A stretch of DNA of 64,000 nt from Saccharofermentans sp. (GCA_016292215.1 JAEFBB010000008.1:1-64000); one strand, 5' to 3'. Counted from the stretch's first letter, positions 1 to 7,500 are shown. The notes: a model not told the origin generated them from the letters alone. Numbers and translations: made by a program.

Positions 1-1
1 T

Positions 2-487
2 GTATCTGCGAAGACCCAGGTGGAGACAGCAGGAGAGGCAGCAGTACCGATCGCTATCCGTACGCAGGTCGCAGACCAGACATCCAATTCCAAGAGAGTC
101 GGTACAGCCACAAGGATCCTGTTCCTTGTCGTGTCGATCTTCCTGTCGCTTTTACTTTGGATGTATATCCAGATCAATACAAACCCTGTTGTTTCCAAGA
201 CCATTACGGTCCCGATCCAGTATAACGACGAGAACAAGCCCGAGAATTACGAAGTGTCTTACCCTGTTAAGACTGTTGAGCTTGAGATCGTAGGACGTGC
301 GGGCACTCTTAATTCCATGACCGCCGACGACATCGTTGCGACGATCGATTATTCCAAGATCGAAGAAGGCGCTACGGGAGTTATCCAGCTTCCGGTTAAC
401 GTATCAGGTGCAGACGGCAATACGTATTTCCGTGTTGAGACCCAGACGCCGGAGTACGTTGACGTTATAGTCTACTCGGTCGACTGA
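2..487 (+). CDS. YbbR-domain membrane protein, 5' end outside window
   Basis: The reading frame is open to the left edge, so the true start probably lies outside the window; a GTG at 20 is the first possible start inside it. After a polar segment there is one transmembrane helix (about residues 32-50 counted from position 20), followed by a single YbbR-like beta domain with the typical pattern of N-P-V-V then 'TITVPIQY' and a later 'VELEIVG'. YbbR proteins (CdaR in Bacillus) sit outside the membrane and usually follow the diadenylate cyclase gene cdaA, where they modulate c-di-AMP synthesis. That gene would lie just upstream but cannot be seen here. Only one YbbR repeat is visible, against three or four in typical CdaR, so the protein is short or its other repeats lie upstream. 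Confidence 0.75.
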   Translation, partial: VSAKTQVETAGEAAVPIAIRTQVADQTSNSKRVGTATRILFLVVSIFLSLLLWMYIQINTNPVVSKTITVPIQYNDENKPENYEVSYPVKTVELEIVGRAGTLNSMTADDIVATIDYSKIEEGATGVIQLPVNVSGADGNTYFRVETQTPEYVDVIVYSVD

Positions 488-529
488 TAAGTATTCTATT
501 GCCTGGTATTCAGGCCGAAAGGAAATAAT

Positions 530-1192
530 ATGCTTGAGACAAAAGATCTTATCGATTTAACACACACTTTGGCTGCGCCTATTCTTGAAGACAAGAAGTA
601 TCCCTGGGAAGCATTGCCTCTCATCAAGGAATTCATCTTAAAGCTTGGTCCTACGCTCGATCCCGAGATTTATGAGCAGAAGGCTGACGATATCTGGATC
701 GCAAAGAGCGCCAAGGTTTTTGATTCTGCATACATCGCAGGTCCCTGCATCATCGGACCCGAGACAGAAGTACGTCAGTGCGCATTCATCAGAGGAAGCG
801 CTCTTATCGGAAGCAAGTGCGTTATCGGTAATTCCACGGAGCTTAAGAATGTAATCATCAGCGATAACGTTCAGGTCCCTCACTATAACTATGTAGGCGA
901 CTCCATCCTCGGATACAAATCACACCTCGGTGCAGGTGCCATCACATCAAACGTTAAGTCTGATAAGACATTGGTATGCGTTAAGAACGGTGATGAAGTA
1001 ATCGAGACAGGACTTAAGAAGTTCGCTGCTATCGTAGGCGATAACGTTGAAGTCGGCTGCCAGAGCGTTCTTAATCCCGGTACCGTTATCGGCAGAGGCT
1101 GCCGTGTATATCCGCTCTCAAGAGTAAGAGGTGTTATTCCTGAAAAGCATATCTTCAAGGATAAGGATGAGATCGTACCGATCGAAGAGTAA
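530..1192 (+). CDS. Left-handed beta-helix nucleotidyltransferase/acyltransferase-like protein (GlmU C-domain-like)
   Basis: A 220-residue protein built largely of hexapeptide repeats (I-G-x-x-x-x patterns from about residue 55 to 205), the signature of a left-handed beta helix. It contains the segment 'HYNYVGDSILG' followed by 'GAGAITSNVKSD', as in the acetyltransferase half of GlmU and related sugar-phosphate enzymes. No N-terminal nucleotidyltransferase domain is present. Clostridial relatives are often labelled UDP-N-acetylglucosamine pyrophosphorylase, but on this architecture an acyltransferase or unknown role is more likely. A good ribosome site (GAAAGGA) precedes the ATG, and an intrinsic terminator follows the stop. 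Confidence 0.8.
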   Translation: MLETKDLIDLTHTLAAPILEDKKYPWEALPLIKEFILKLGPTLDPEIYEQKADDIWIAKSAKVFDSAYIAGPCIIGPETEVRQCAFIRGSALIGSKCVIGNSTELKNVIISDNVQVPHYNYVGDSILGYKSHLGAGAITSNVKSDKTLVCVKNGDEVIETGLKKFAAIVGDNVEVGCQSVLNPGTVIGRGCRVYPLSRVRGVIPEKHIFKDKDEIVPIEE

Positions 1193-1211
1193 ACAACAAA
1201 AGATTTGTTTT

Positions 1212-1248
1212 AAAGGGCTTCTCTAATGAGGAGCCCTTTATTTTTTTT
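1212..1248 (+). terminator. Intrinsic terminator
   Basis: A 12-bp stem (left arm 1212-1223, right arm 1228-1239, one G:T wobble) with a TAAT loop is followed by an uninterrupted run of eight T residues. It closes the transcript of the beta-helix transferase gene. Confidence 0.9.
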
Positions 1249-1313
1249 GACATTTGTTTTTATAATACATTTGTAGGCAATAGTTTTTTTTTGATTTTTC
1301 CGGAGGGGATAGT

Positions 1314-2576
1314 ATGAAATTAACAAAGATAGTCGCATCCGCATTGGCTTTTTCGACGGCTTTGGGAATAGCCGGATGTAATTCCCACAATAAGCAGAAA
1401 GACAGGGAAGAGATCGATTCACTTGTACAGGATTATGTGGAAGCAATGCGCGAATTCGATTATGAGCCGCTTGCTGAAGTGACTGCAATCGATTTCGAAG
1501 AAGAATACAGCTGGTTCATAAATGTTACTGATTATCCGAATACTGATTTTCTGGATGAATTCACTTATGAATACTGTAAGTACACAGCATCGACAATAGA
1601 AGCTGACTACGATATTGAAGACATTGAATTTGAAAAAGATGAAGCTACTCTTAAAGTCACTTTTTCTATAGTAGACTGGACATCAGTTTGCTGGGGAACT
1701 TTCGATGATACTGAAAGCATGCTCGATGTTCTGAAAAATACAGACGAGAGAAGAACGATAAAAGATAAGCTGACATTTGAGTATTCAGACGGCGAATGGG
1801 AGCTCGTTAAGTCAAAGAGCTTCACTGATATCATGATCTTCTACTGCAACACACCGGCACTTTATTCATATTATGAGTGGATCGACGAGACGGAACCCGA
1901 GCCGGAGCCGACCGAGTCTACGCAGCCCGAGCCTGTAACGCATGAGCAGTTTTTAGGAGCTATGGATTATTACCATTATGAGCTGATAGTATCTTCTGAC
2001 AGTATCATCGCCATGCAGAATTCTTATATGGACAAGCTTTGCTTTGAGCATGATTTTAACGGGGACGGATCTCCTGAGATGTGCTATTTCGCAAGGAATC
2101 CGGAAACGGGCGACTCTTATCTGGAATACTGCGAATATATTCCTTTATCAGACGGCATAGTTTTCAATTACATTGCCATACCGGATGCTTGTATAAATCC
2201 TGATAAAGACGGTTCGTTTGTTCTTTATGCTACCGAAAAAGAGTTTGTCTTTACATGCAGTTACACCGAAGACAACAAAACTATTGTTGAGACTGAAGTC
2301 TATAATTTCAGTTCTTTCCCGGAGGGCTATTACAGACTTGAGAAGGATCTTGCGACCGGCAAAGAAGAGTGCTTTACCAACTTAGGTAAAGACTATGGCG
2401 AAGATGATCCGATGGATGTCGGTCAGTATAATTCCGTTATTAAAGATCTTACTGACAGGGCATCATTGATCTTTGTTGAACGCAACAACGATCTGCAGTT
2501 TGCTCCCGGAATATCTCATTTAGATGAATTGAGAACATATGAAGAAGCTGTCGAATATTATGAGAGCTTCCTGTGA
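1314..2576 (+). CDS. Putative lipoprotein, unknown function
   Basis: The N-terminus is a lipoprotein signal peptide: basic start, hydrophobic core, then lipobox I-A-G-C with the lipid-bearing cysteine at residue 22. The mature protein has an N-terminal alpha+beta module (about residues 30-170) that resembles NTF2-like lipoprotein domains in size and pattern, then a low-complexity Pro/Glu/Thr linker (about 193-210), then a second acidic module of about 200 residues. I do not recognise the C-terminal module. The start has a clear SD (GGAGGGG). It is expected on the outer face of the membrane. The gene stands alone, with terminators on both sides. Confidence 0.7.
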   Translation: MKLTKIVASALAFSTALGIAGCNSHNKQKDREEIDSLVQDYVEAMREFDYEPLAEVTAIDFEEEYSWFINVTDYPNTDFLDEFTYEYCKYTASTIEADYDIEDIEFEKDEATLKVTFSIVDWTSVCWGTFDDTESMLDVLKNTDERRTIKDKLTFEYSDGEWELVKSKSFTDIMIFYCNTPALYSYYEWIDETEPEPEPTESTQPEPVTHEQFLGAMDYYHYELIVSSDSIIAMQNSYMDKLCFEHDFNGDGSPEMCYFARNPETGDSYLEYCEYIPLSDGIVFNYIAIPDACINPDKDGSFVLYATEKEFVFTCSYTEDNKTIVETEVYNFSSFPEGYYRLEKDLATGKEECFTNLGKDYGEDDPMDVGQYNSVIKDLTDRASLIFVERNNDLQFAPGISHLDELRTYEEAVEYYESFL

Positions 2577-2603
2577 TCTGAAAGGTGAAACGATAACAAC
2601 AAA

Positions 2604-2628
2604 AAGGGCGCCCGAATCGAGCGCCCTT
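2604..2628. terminator. Bidirectional intrinsic terminator between convergent genes
   Basis: Eight-base-pair GC-rich stem (AAGGGCGC at 2604-2611, its complement at 2621-2628) with a nine-base loop. The left flank is a run of A, giving a U-tract for the minus-strand HEAT gene; the right flank is TTAATAATTT for the plus-strand lipoprotein gene. It lies between the two convergent genes. Confidence 0.8.
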
Positions 2629-2649
2629 AATAATTTAATACGTTATTTA

Positions 2650-2991
2650 TCAGACTACTGAATCCTTGAGCTTATCGAAAGCAGCCTTAGCGACCTGTCT
2701 TACGTTAGGATCGGAATCAGCGAAAGCGAGCTTTTTTACATACTCTTCGCAATGCTTAGCGTGGATCTCAGCAGCGGAAGTAGCTGCTGCCGCTCTTACC
2801 ATGGGTGAAGAGTCACGGAGAAGAGGAATAAGAGCCATACCGGTCTCGTATGAAGGGATATTGCCCATAGCCATAGCAACTGCCATGCGAACATCATCTT
2901 CCGGGGCATCAGCAAACTTGAGCAGGGCACCGAGTTTACCCTTTGAACCGAGTTTCTGGATTTTATCTTTCAAAGCGTCCGTACGTCCCAT
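2650..2991 (-). CDS. Small HEAT-repeat protein
   Basis: A 113-residue all-helical protein with about three HEAT-type repeats. Recurring helices carry the pattern 'D-D-V-R-x-A-x-A' (about residues 32-39), 'SPMVRAAAATSAAEIH' (62-77) and 'DPNVRQVAKAAFDKL' (94-108). HEAT repeats form curved scaffolds for protein-protein contact, so no enzymatic role is implied. No signal peptide or membrane segment is seen, so it is probably cytoplasmic. The start is preceded by CAGGAG on the minus strand. It is divergent from the GH5-like lipoprotein gene across an AT-rich gap of about 200 bases. Confidence 0.75.
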   Translation of the reverse strand: MGRTDALKDKIQKLGSKGKLGALLKFADAPEDDVRMAVAMAMGNIPSYETGMALIPLLRDSSPMVRAAAATSAAEIHAKHCEEYVKKLAFADSDPNVRQVAKAAFDKLKDSVV

Positions 2992-3111
2992 ATATCGTTA
3001 GACTCCTGATCTCGTTAATTGCTCAACATCATTATAGAGTAAATCTTCCAAAAAAAACACCACCGATTTTTAAAATTATTTGAAATTATTAGTTTTTGGT
3101 ATACTTAGCTC

Positions 3112-3165
3112 TATAATACTTTTGATTATACAATCAAAATTCTCAAAAAAGAAACCGCTTTTGAG
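3112..3165 (+). promoter_or_regulatory. Putative -10 element with two short inverted repeats
   Basis: TATAAT at 3112-3117 is followed at once by an 8-bp perfect inverted repeat (TTTTGATT at 3120-3127, AATCAAAA at 3132-3139). A second, CTCAAAA/TTTTGAG, lies at 3142-3148 and 3159-3165. No good -35 hexamer is present. The repeats would lie at the transcript start and could be operator sites or 5' hairpins for the downstream lipoprotein gene. The functional reading is inference. Confidence 0.4.
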
Positions 3166-3194
3166 TATTTTGGATAAATGTGAGGATAATGAAA

Positions 3195-4388
3195 ATGAAT
3201 AGATTTACTAACTGCCTGACGATAGCTGTCGTATCCGGAGCAGTCTTGTTATGTTCGTGTTCGACTAATCTCGGTCCTGAGACTTTGCCTTCGACAACGC
3301 CTGCTACAGAGACTGAAGAGTCGGTCCCCGAGACAACTGAAACCACTACTCCCGAGATGACTGATCCTTCAAGTGAAGCAGTCGTTACTGACCGCATCGT
3401 CGACAAATACGGAAAGCTTACGATCGACGGCTCAAAGATCGTTAACGGTGAGGGCGAGACCGTCATGCTCAAGGGCATCAGCTCTTACGGAATCGAAAAG
3501 TGCGAAGGCTTCTTTACACCCGAGATCATTAAGACACTCGCTCAGGACTGGGGCTGCGATATTCTCAGAATCTCCCTTACAGGTGATAAGGAGAGCGAAG
3601 GCTATCTTAAGGAACCCGAGAAGTATTTCGATATGGTCTGCGAGATATGCAATATGTGCATCGATCAGGGCATCTATGTTCTCGTTGACTGGAATGTCGC
3701 TTATACGGAAGACTCCGATGAGAATGAGGAAGCCGCTGTTGATTTCTTCTCAAGATTATCAGCGATCTATTCGGATTCTCCGAACGTTCTTTATGAAGTC
3801 GAGAATAATGCATTAATGATCGATGAAGATCAGAGCGCCGGTGCTGAATGGTCTGACGATATCAAGCCTTTCGTGAAGGCTGTGATCGAAGCCATCAGAG
3901 AGAATGATGAAGATACCATCATCATTGTCGGCACTCCGAAAACATGCTTCGGCATCAGCACGGCTGCCGATTCCGAGCTCGACTACAGTAATATTGCTTA
4001 TGCGTGCCGCTTCTTTGCGGGAACGCAGGGCGAGGAATACCGAGAGGATATTGAATCAGCCATTGATGACGGTTTGTGCGTATTCATCAACGAGTGGTCA
4101 ATGTGCCCCGACAATTTTACAGGCGGAATATTCTATGTAGAGAGCCAGGAGTGGATGGACTTCCTTAAGGAAAATCAGATCTCATGGTGCAATTACGCTA
4201 TCGGAAACGATACATACGATGACGCGAATGCGCTTATGTTCTCATCTGAAAACTATACCTTTGAACAGAAGTATTCAGGACACTGGCCTAACGGCCTGAT
4301 CTCCGGAAGCGGCCTGTTCGTAAGAGAACAGATGCTCCTGGTGGAGACTGATGATTCTGCCGATGAGACGGAATCTACCGAAGAGTAG
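3195..4388 (+). CDS. GH5-like lipoprotein with a degenerate active site
   Basis: The ATG at 3195 has GAGG nine bases upstream; an in-frame GTG at 3180 is less well placed. A lipoprotein signal ends at Cys22, followed by a Thr/Glu/Pro linker to about residue 65 and a glycoside hydrolase family 5 type TIM barrel (about 70-380). The fold is recognisable from 'MLKGISSYG', 'DILRISL' with Arg125, 'YVLVDW', 'NVLYE', 'FINEW' and 'SGLFVRE'. The nucleophile-type Glu300 is kept. The acid/base position, normally Asn-Glu-Pro, reads Asn204-Asn205-Ala. The usual histidines are Asn167, Arg272 and Gln278. It is therefore unlikely to be a normal retaining cellulase and may bind glycans or have another role. 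The gene is monocistronic or leads into the GNAT gene. Confidence 0.75.
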   Translation: MNRFTNCLTIAVVSGAVLLCSCSTNLGPETLPSTTPATETEESVPETTETTTPEMTDPSSEAVVTDRIVDKYGKLTIDGSKIVNGEGETVMLKGISSYGIEKCEGFFTPEIIKTLAQDWGCDILRISLTGDKESEGYLKEPEKYFDMVCEICNMCIDQGIYVLVDWNVAYTEDSDENEEAAVDFFSRLSAIYSDSPNVLYEVENNALMIDEDQSAGAEWSDDIKPFVKAVIEAIRENDEDTIIIVGTPKTCFGISTAADSELDYSNIAYACRFFAGTQGEEYREDIESAIDDGLCVFINEWSMCPDNFTGGIFYVESQEWMDFLKENQISWCNYAIGNDTYDDANALMFSSENYTFEQKYSGHWPNGLISGSGLFVREQMLLVETDDSADETESTEE

Positions 4389-4452
4389 GGAGCAGTAGCA
4401 GCGGATGCCCAGACCAGGTTATGCATTGGCATCAAACAGAAGCAGATGTGAG

Positions 4453-5010
4453 ATGCTTGCTCTTGAGACAGAACATCTAAGGCTTGCCGTGCTCCGCAAG
4501 AGCGAGGCTGCGAGAGCCTGTGAATATTTCATCAATAACAGGGACTTCCATAAAGCTTTTGCCCAGACGCATAAGGACGACTATTTCACTGTGCCCATGC
4601 AGAAGAAGTATCTTGCTTATGATTGTGATTCGTTTCTTGAAGGCAGCCTTATCCCGCTGTGGATAACACTTAAGGGCAGTGACAAGCTGATAGGAAGAGT
4701 GTCCTTTTTCAATTTTGCTTACGGCGGAATGATGTGCTGCAGTGTCGGTTATCATCTGGATGAGAAACATACCGGCAAGGGATATATGACCGAGGCTTTA
4801 AGAGGTGCCATAGCTTTTGTTTTCGATGAATTCAAGATGCACCGCATCGAAGCCTTCATACTTCCTGAGAACGAGAAGTCAAAGAATCTGGTCAAGAGGC
4901 TGGGCTTCCACTATGAGGGACAGAGGATCTCATATATGCACATCAACGGCAGATACAGGGATCACGATGCATTCTATCTGCTCGAGGATGATATCAAAGT
5001 CGGGCCGTAA
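4453..5010 (+). CDS. GNAT-family N-acetyltransferase (RimJ/RimL type)
   Basis: About 185 residues with the GNAT fold. The region 'LDEKHTGKGYMTEALRGAI' holds the acetyl-CoA binding R/Q-x-x-G-x-G/A loop (here H-T-G-K-G-Y). It is followed by 'HRIEAFILPENEKSKNLVKRLGFHYEG', typical of RimJ/RimL enzymes that acetylate protein N-termini or small molecules. I place the start at 4453 because homology-like sequence begins there; an in-frame ATG at 4405 would add 16 residues that look unrelated. The substrate cannot be deduced. It lies shortly after the GH5-like gene on the same strand. Confidence 0.85.
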   Translation: MLALETEHLRLAVLRKSEAARACEYFINNRDFHKAFAQTHKDDYFTVPMQKKYLAYDCDSFLEGSLIPLWITLKGSDKLIGRVSFFNFAYGGMMCCSVGYHLDEKHTGKGYMTEALRGAIAFVFDEFKMHRIEAFILPENEKSKNLVKRLGFHYEGQRISYMHINGRYRDHDAFYLLEDDIKVGP

Positions 5011-5123
5011 ACAGGGGGAATTTGGCAAAACCGTAAAATTGCCTTAACTTGTAACAAAAAATCAATATTTTTACTTGGAAAGTGTGTAATAATAATATAA
5101 ACGTCTATTCGGAGGTGATATTT

Positions 5124-5555
5124 GTGAACAGAAAGAGATTTACAACTGCACTTATAGCTGCAATGATGGTTGGCATACTCTGCCTTGGCGCAGCAGCTTG
5201 CAAGAAGAAGACAGATCCTACGATTACAGATACCAGCGAGACTTCTGAACAGACGACAACTACCACCACCACAGCTCCGACGACGTCACTTGCTATATAT
5301 TCAGGTCCCCTCGAGAACAGCCAGGAGATCACCTGGACTGAGACACCCTTAGAGTCACCTAAGACATATTATGTAAAGGTTTCCAGGGGCGAGTTCCTCA
5401 ATGTAAGAAAGGGACCGGGCACGAATTACGAGAAGGTTGCTTCCCTTACAAGAGGCCAGGCTGTTGTAGTAGTTGCCAAGTCAGGTATCTGGTATAAGAC
5501 CAACGACGGTTTCTATATCTCCGAGACATACCTTTCAGGCACAATGCCCGACTGA
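5124..5555 (+). CDS. Lipoprotein with bacterial SH3 domain
   Basis: I chose the GTG at 5124 because GGAGGTG lies six bases upstream and the signal peptide then begins with N-R-K-R. A hydrophobic core leads to lipobox G-A-A-A-C with Cys26. A Thr-rich linker (about residues 33-60) separates it from a C-terminal SH3-like domain (about 75-140) with the hallmark 'GEFLNVRKGPGTNYEKVASL'. Such domains bind peptidoglycan peptides or act as spacers, so a cell-wall-associated role is likely. No catalytic domain is present. Confidence 0.85.
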   Translation: MNRKRFTTALIAAMMVGILCLGAAACKKKTDPTITDTSETSEQTTTTTTTAPTTSLAIYSGPLENSQEITWTETPLESPKTYYVKVSRGEFLNVRKGPGTNYEKVASLTRGQAVVVVAKSGIWYKTNDGFYISETYLSGTMPD

Positions 5556-5566
5556 TAAAATATCGG

Positions 5567-5595
5567 TTGATTATTTTCAGACCTTAGTGTAATAT
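5567..5595 (+). promoter_or_regulatory. Sigma-A-type promoter of the tRNA pair
   Basis: TTGATT at 5567-5572 and TAATAT at 5590-5595 are separated by 17 bases, about 30 bases upstream of the mature tRNA-Gly. No terminator separates the preceding lipoprotein gene, so read-through is also possible. Confidence 0.5.
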
Positions 5596-5600
5596 ACATA

Positions 5601-5619
5601 GGCACTTGAATTAAGTGCC
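5601..5619 (+). repeat. Perfect inverted repeat in the tRNA leader
   Basis: GGCACTT at 5601-5607 and AAGTGCC at 5613-5619 form a 7-bp hairpin with a five-base loop, six bases before the tRNA-Gly 5' end. It would be in the precursor RNA just upstream of the RNase P cut. Confidence 0.6.
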
Positions 5620-5624
5620 GATAT

Positions 5625-5698
5625 GCGAGTGTAGTTCAATGGTAGAACTTCAGCCTTCCAAGCTGACCACGTGGGTTCGATTCCCATCACTCGCTCCA
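5625..5698 (+). tRNA. tRNA-Gly (anticodon TCC)
   Basis: A full cloverleaf can be drawn: acceptor GCGAGTG paired with CACTCGC, D arm GTTC/GAAC, anticodon stem TCAGC/GCTGA with loop CTTCCAA, and T arm GTGGG/CCCAT with loop TTCGATT. The discriminator is T, as usual for tRNA-Gly. The CCA end is encoded (5696-5698). The next tRNA begins on the following base. Confidence 0.97.
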
Positions 5699-5775
5699 GG
5701 GTCATTAGCTCAGCTGGATAGAGCAACAGCCTTCTAAGCTGTGGGCCGGAGGTTCGAGTCCCCCATGGCTCACCA
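5699..5775 (+). tRNA. tRNA-Arg (anticodon TCT)
   Basis: Acceptor GGGTCAT pairs with ATGGCTC (two G:T wobbles), the D arm is GCTC/GAGC, the anticodon stem ACAGC/GCTGT has loop CTTCTAA, and the discriminator A is followed by encoded CCA. The T stem GGAGG/CCCCC has an A-C mismatch in its middle pair (bases 5750 and 5762). It reads AGA and probably AGG, which are heavily used Arg codons in this window. It directly abuts the tRNA-Gly CCA. Confidence 0.95.
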
Positions 5776-5778
5776 TCA

Positions 5779-5812
5779 AAAAGCGCTTCGTGTTTCACGG
5801 AGCGCTTTTGGT
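5779..5812 (+). terminator. Intrinsic terminator of the tRNA operon
   Basis: A 14-bp stem (AAAAGCGCTTCGTG at 5779-5792 with its complement at 5796-5809, one wobble) and TTT loop end in a T-rich stretch. The same stem sequence recurs at the tRNA-Lys locus (21818-21846). Confidence 0.88.
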
Positions 5813-5867
5813 TTATATTGCATAAATAGCAAGACTCCGATTTTACTCTGATTATCTTCCGGCATCA

Positions 5868-5896
5868 TTGTTGACAGCCTTACTATTTGATAAAAT
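5868..5896 (+). promoter_or_regulatory. Putative promoter for the zinc-ribbon genes
   Basis: TTGTTG at 5868-5873, 17 bases, then TAAAAT at 5891-5896. A TTGACA overlaps at 5871 but is only 14 bases from the -10. The AT-rich gap from 5813 to 5927 shows nothing else. Confidence 0.4.
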
Positions 5897-5927
5897 TTCT
5901 TTAATGAAATAAGGGAGGGTAGATGAG

Positions 5928-6629
5928 ATGATCACATGTGATAAGTGCGGAAGGATTCTCCAGCCTGAAGATGATTTTTGCCCTAAGTGCGGTACGCCGG
6001 TCCGGGATATTAATAATATTTTGGATGTTAAGAGTGATGGCACGCCAAGGACAAAAGAAGAGAGCATTGAGCTGGCAGAGGAACTTGCGAACAATTATGA
6101 CGTTTTAAACAACGCCAAAACAGAAATAGAAGACCTTGAGCATAAGCTTAAAGTCACCAAGCCTTCTGATGTCAGGCCGAGATATCACACTTTCAGATTT
6201 TTCTGGAAGTATTTTATCTTTTCATATGTTGCTTTGATAATTACCTTGCTTATTGGAGCGGGCATATTAAGCGCTACAAATTCAGACTCAGTTGCAGGCT
6301 TGATCTGGATATCTCTGCTGGTTTATTTTGGCGTTCTTATTCTCGGAGGCATTCTTTCTTCGAGAAAGGCGGACAAACTGAATACTGAATTGGAAATGGC
6401 AGAAAGACGCCTGAATGAGAAGCGCCGCCAGATGGAGAGGGATCTTGAAGAAAGAAGGAATGAGTTTAATGAAGCCAACGCGTTCTTATTTTCTTTTAAC
6501 AGAAGGATCCCGTCCACTATGCGCAACAAGCAGCGTATGAGAAAGGCAAAGGATATGATCGCTTCGGGTCAGGCCGAAAAGCTCAGCCAGGCAATTGCCC
6601 TTTGCACACCCGGAAACAGGAACGTCTGA
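5928..6629 (+). CDS. Zinc-ribbon membrane protein with coiled coil
   Basis: The protein opens with a zinc ribbon (C-D-K-C-G at residues 4-8 and C-P-K-C-G at about 19-23). It then has a helical segment, two transmembrane helices (about 93-115 and 120-142) and a long charged coiled coil (about 150-195, rich in Glu/Arg/Lys). The C-terminal segment is basic. The ATG follows AGGGAGGG. Proteins with this layout are common and uncharacterised in Clostridia. I infer a membrane protein with both ends in the cytoplasm. The next gene starts with a very similar ribbon, and the two are probably co-transcribed. Confidence 0.75.
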   Translation: MITCDKCGRILQPEDDFCPKCGTPVRDINNILDVKSDGTPRTKEESIELAEELANNYDVLNNAKTEIEDLEHKLKVTKPSDVRPRYHTFRFFWKYFIFSYVALIITLLIGAGILSATNSDSVAGLIWISLLVYFGVLILGGILSSRKADKLNTELEMAERRLNEKRRQMERDLEERRNEFNEANAFLFSFNRRIPSTMRNKQRMRKAKDMIASGQAEKLSQAIALCTPGNRNV

Positions 6630-6666
6630 TTCTTTATATATTAAACTTTTAAAGGGGGTAGATTTC

Positions 6667-7344
6667 ATGAATTGTACTAATTGCGGTAATCCGGTCGGAG
6701 AGGGTTTTAAGTTCTGCATGAAATGCGGCAGTCCCGTAAGCGCGCCTGCACCCGGCCCCGCAGCTGCGCCGGTACCTGAACCTTCCGCTGCGCCGGCTTA
6801 TGTTCCTGTGTCTCCTGCCACGGGCACGCCTAAGCAGATGGAAGATCCCAACTTTGTTCCTTACGGACCGCCGACAATGTCAGGAAGCAACATTATCATT
6901 CCTGCAGGCAGATCATTCAGGCTCCGCTGCCCCAGCTGCAGCTGTCTCGTAAATGGCGTAAAGATGGATCCGACACCCGGATATACATGTACGAACTGCT
7001 CAAAGACCTATGCTTACGGCGGCCAGCTCCTTCTCTACAGGATGGGAAGCTTTCATCCGATGATCATGGGTCTTCCTTACCATATCGTAATAGACGGTAT
7101 GGATTACGGTGAACTCAGGAATCATTCATCGGTGAGGGTTTTGCTTTCGTCAGGTACTCACACCGTATCGGTCGGTTTTCTTGGCGGCAAGCATTCCAAC
7201 CAATATCAGATAGATATAACGCCTGAATATTATAACTTTGCTTTTAAATTTAATATTGTATACAGGCCCTTTGGAAGACCGGGCGGAAGCGGCTTCCCGA
7301 CGGAGTTCTTCCAGTGTGCTCCGGAGGAGATCCCGTACATTTAA
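6667..7344 (+). CDS. Double zinc-ribbon protein of unknown function
   Basis: The ATG at 6667 follows AAAGGGGG and gives a protein that begins with a zinc ribbon (C-T-N-C-G, then C-M-K-C-G-S). An Ala/Pro-rich linker (about 27-60) leads to a second CxxC...CxxC motif (about residues 98-122) and a C-terminal beta-rich domain of about 110 residues ending near 'RPFGRPGG'. No membrane segment is seen. The C-terminal domain resembles an immunoglobulin-like or PEGA-like beta sandwich in pattern ('VRVLLSSGTHTVSVGFLGGK'), but this is tentative. A strong terminator follows. Confidence 0.75.
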   Translation: MNCTNCGNPVGEGFKFCMKCGSPVSAPAPGPAAAPVPEPSAAPAYVPVSPATGTPKQMEDPNFVPYGPPTMSGSNIIIPAGRSFRLRCPSCSCLVNGVKMDPTPGYTCTNCSKTYAYGGQLLLYRMGSFHPMIMGLPYHIVIDGMDYGELRNHSSVRVLLSSGTHTVSVGFLGGKHSNQYQIDITPEYYNFAFKFNIVYRPFGRPGGSGFPTEFFQCAPEEIPYI

Positions 7345-7369
7345 TCAAAAGCATTTTACGTTTATCGTG

Positions 7370-7404
7370 ACAAGGTTGTCCGTTTTTGGGACAACCTTGT
7401 TTTT
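7370..7404 (+). terminator. Intrinsic terminator
   Basis: A 12-bp perfect stem (ACAAGGTTGTCC at 7370-7381 with 7389-7400), a loop of about seven bases, then TTTTT. It separates the zinc-ribbon genes from the topoisomerase operon. Confidence 0.92.
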
Positions 7405-7440
7405 GCTGTAATTTGGGCTTGAAGGATATCGAAATCTTTG

Positions 7441-7449
7441 TGTTATAAT
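7441..7449 (+). promoter_or_regulatory. Extended -10 promoter of the parE-parC operon
   Basis: TGTTATAAT is an extended -10 element. A possible -35, TTGAAG at 7419-7424, is 19 bases upstream of TATAAT. The start codon of parE lies about 50 bases downstream with AAGGAGC as ribosome site. Confidence 0.6.
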
Positions 7450-7500
7450 CGAAAAAATCAAATACATATATATTATTTATTTTAAGGAGCTGGGTAGAAT

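Noticed and set aside
1247-1266. TTGACA followed by TATAAT after the first terminator
   Set aside because: The two hexamers are only eight bases apart, too close for a sigma-A promoter. TATAAT may still be a -10, but without a matching -35.
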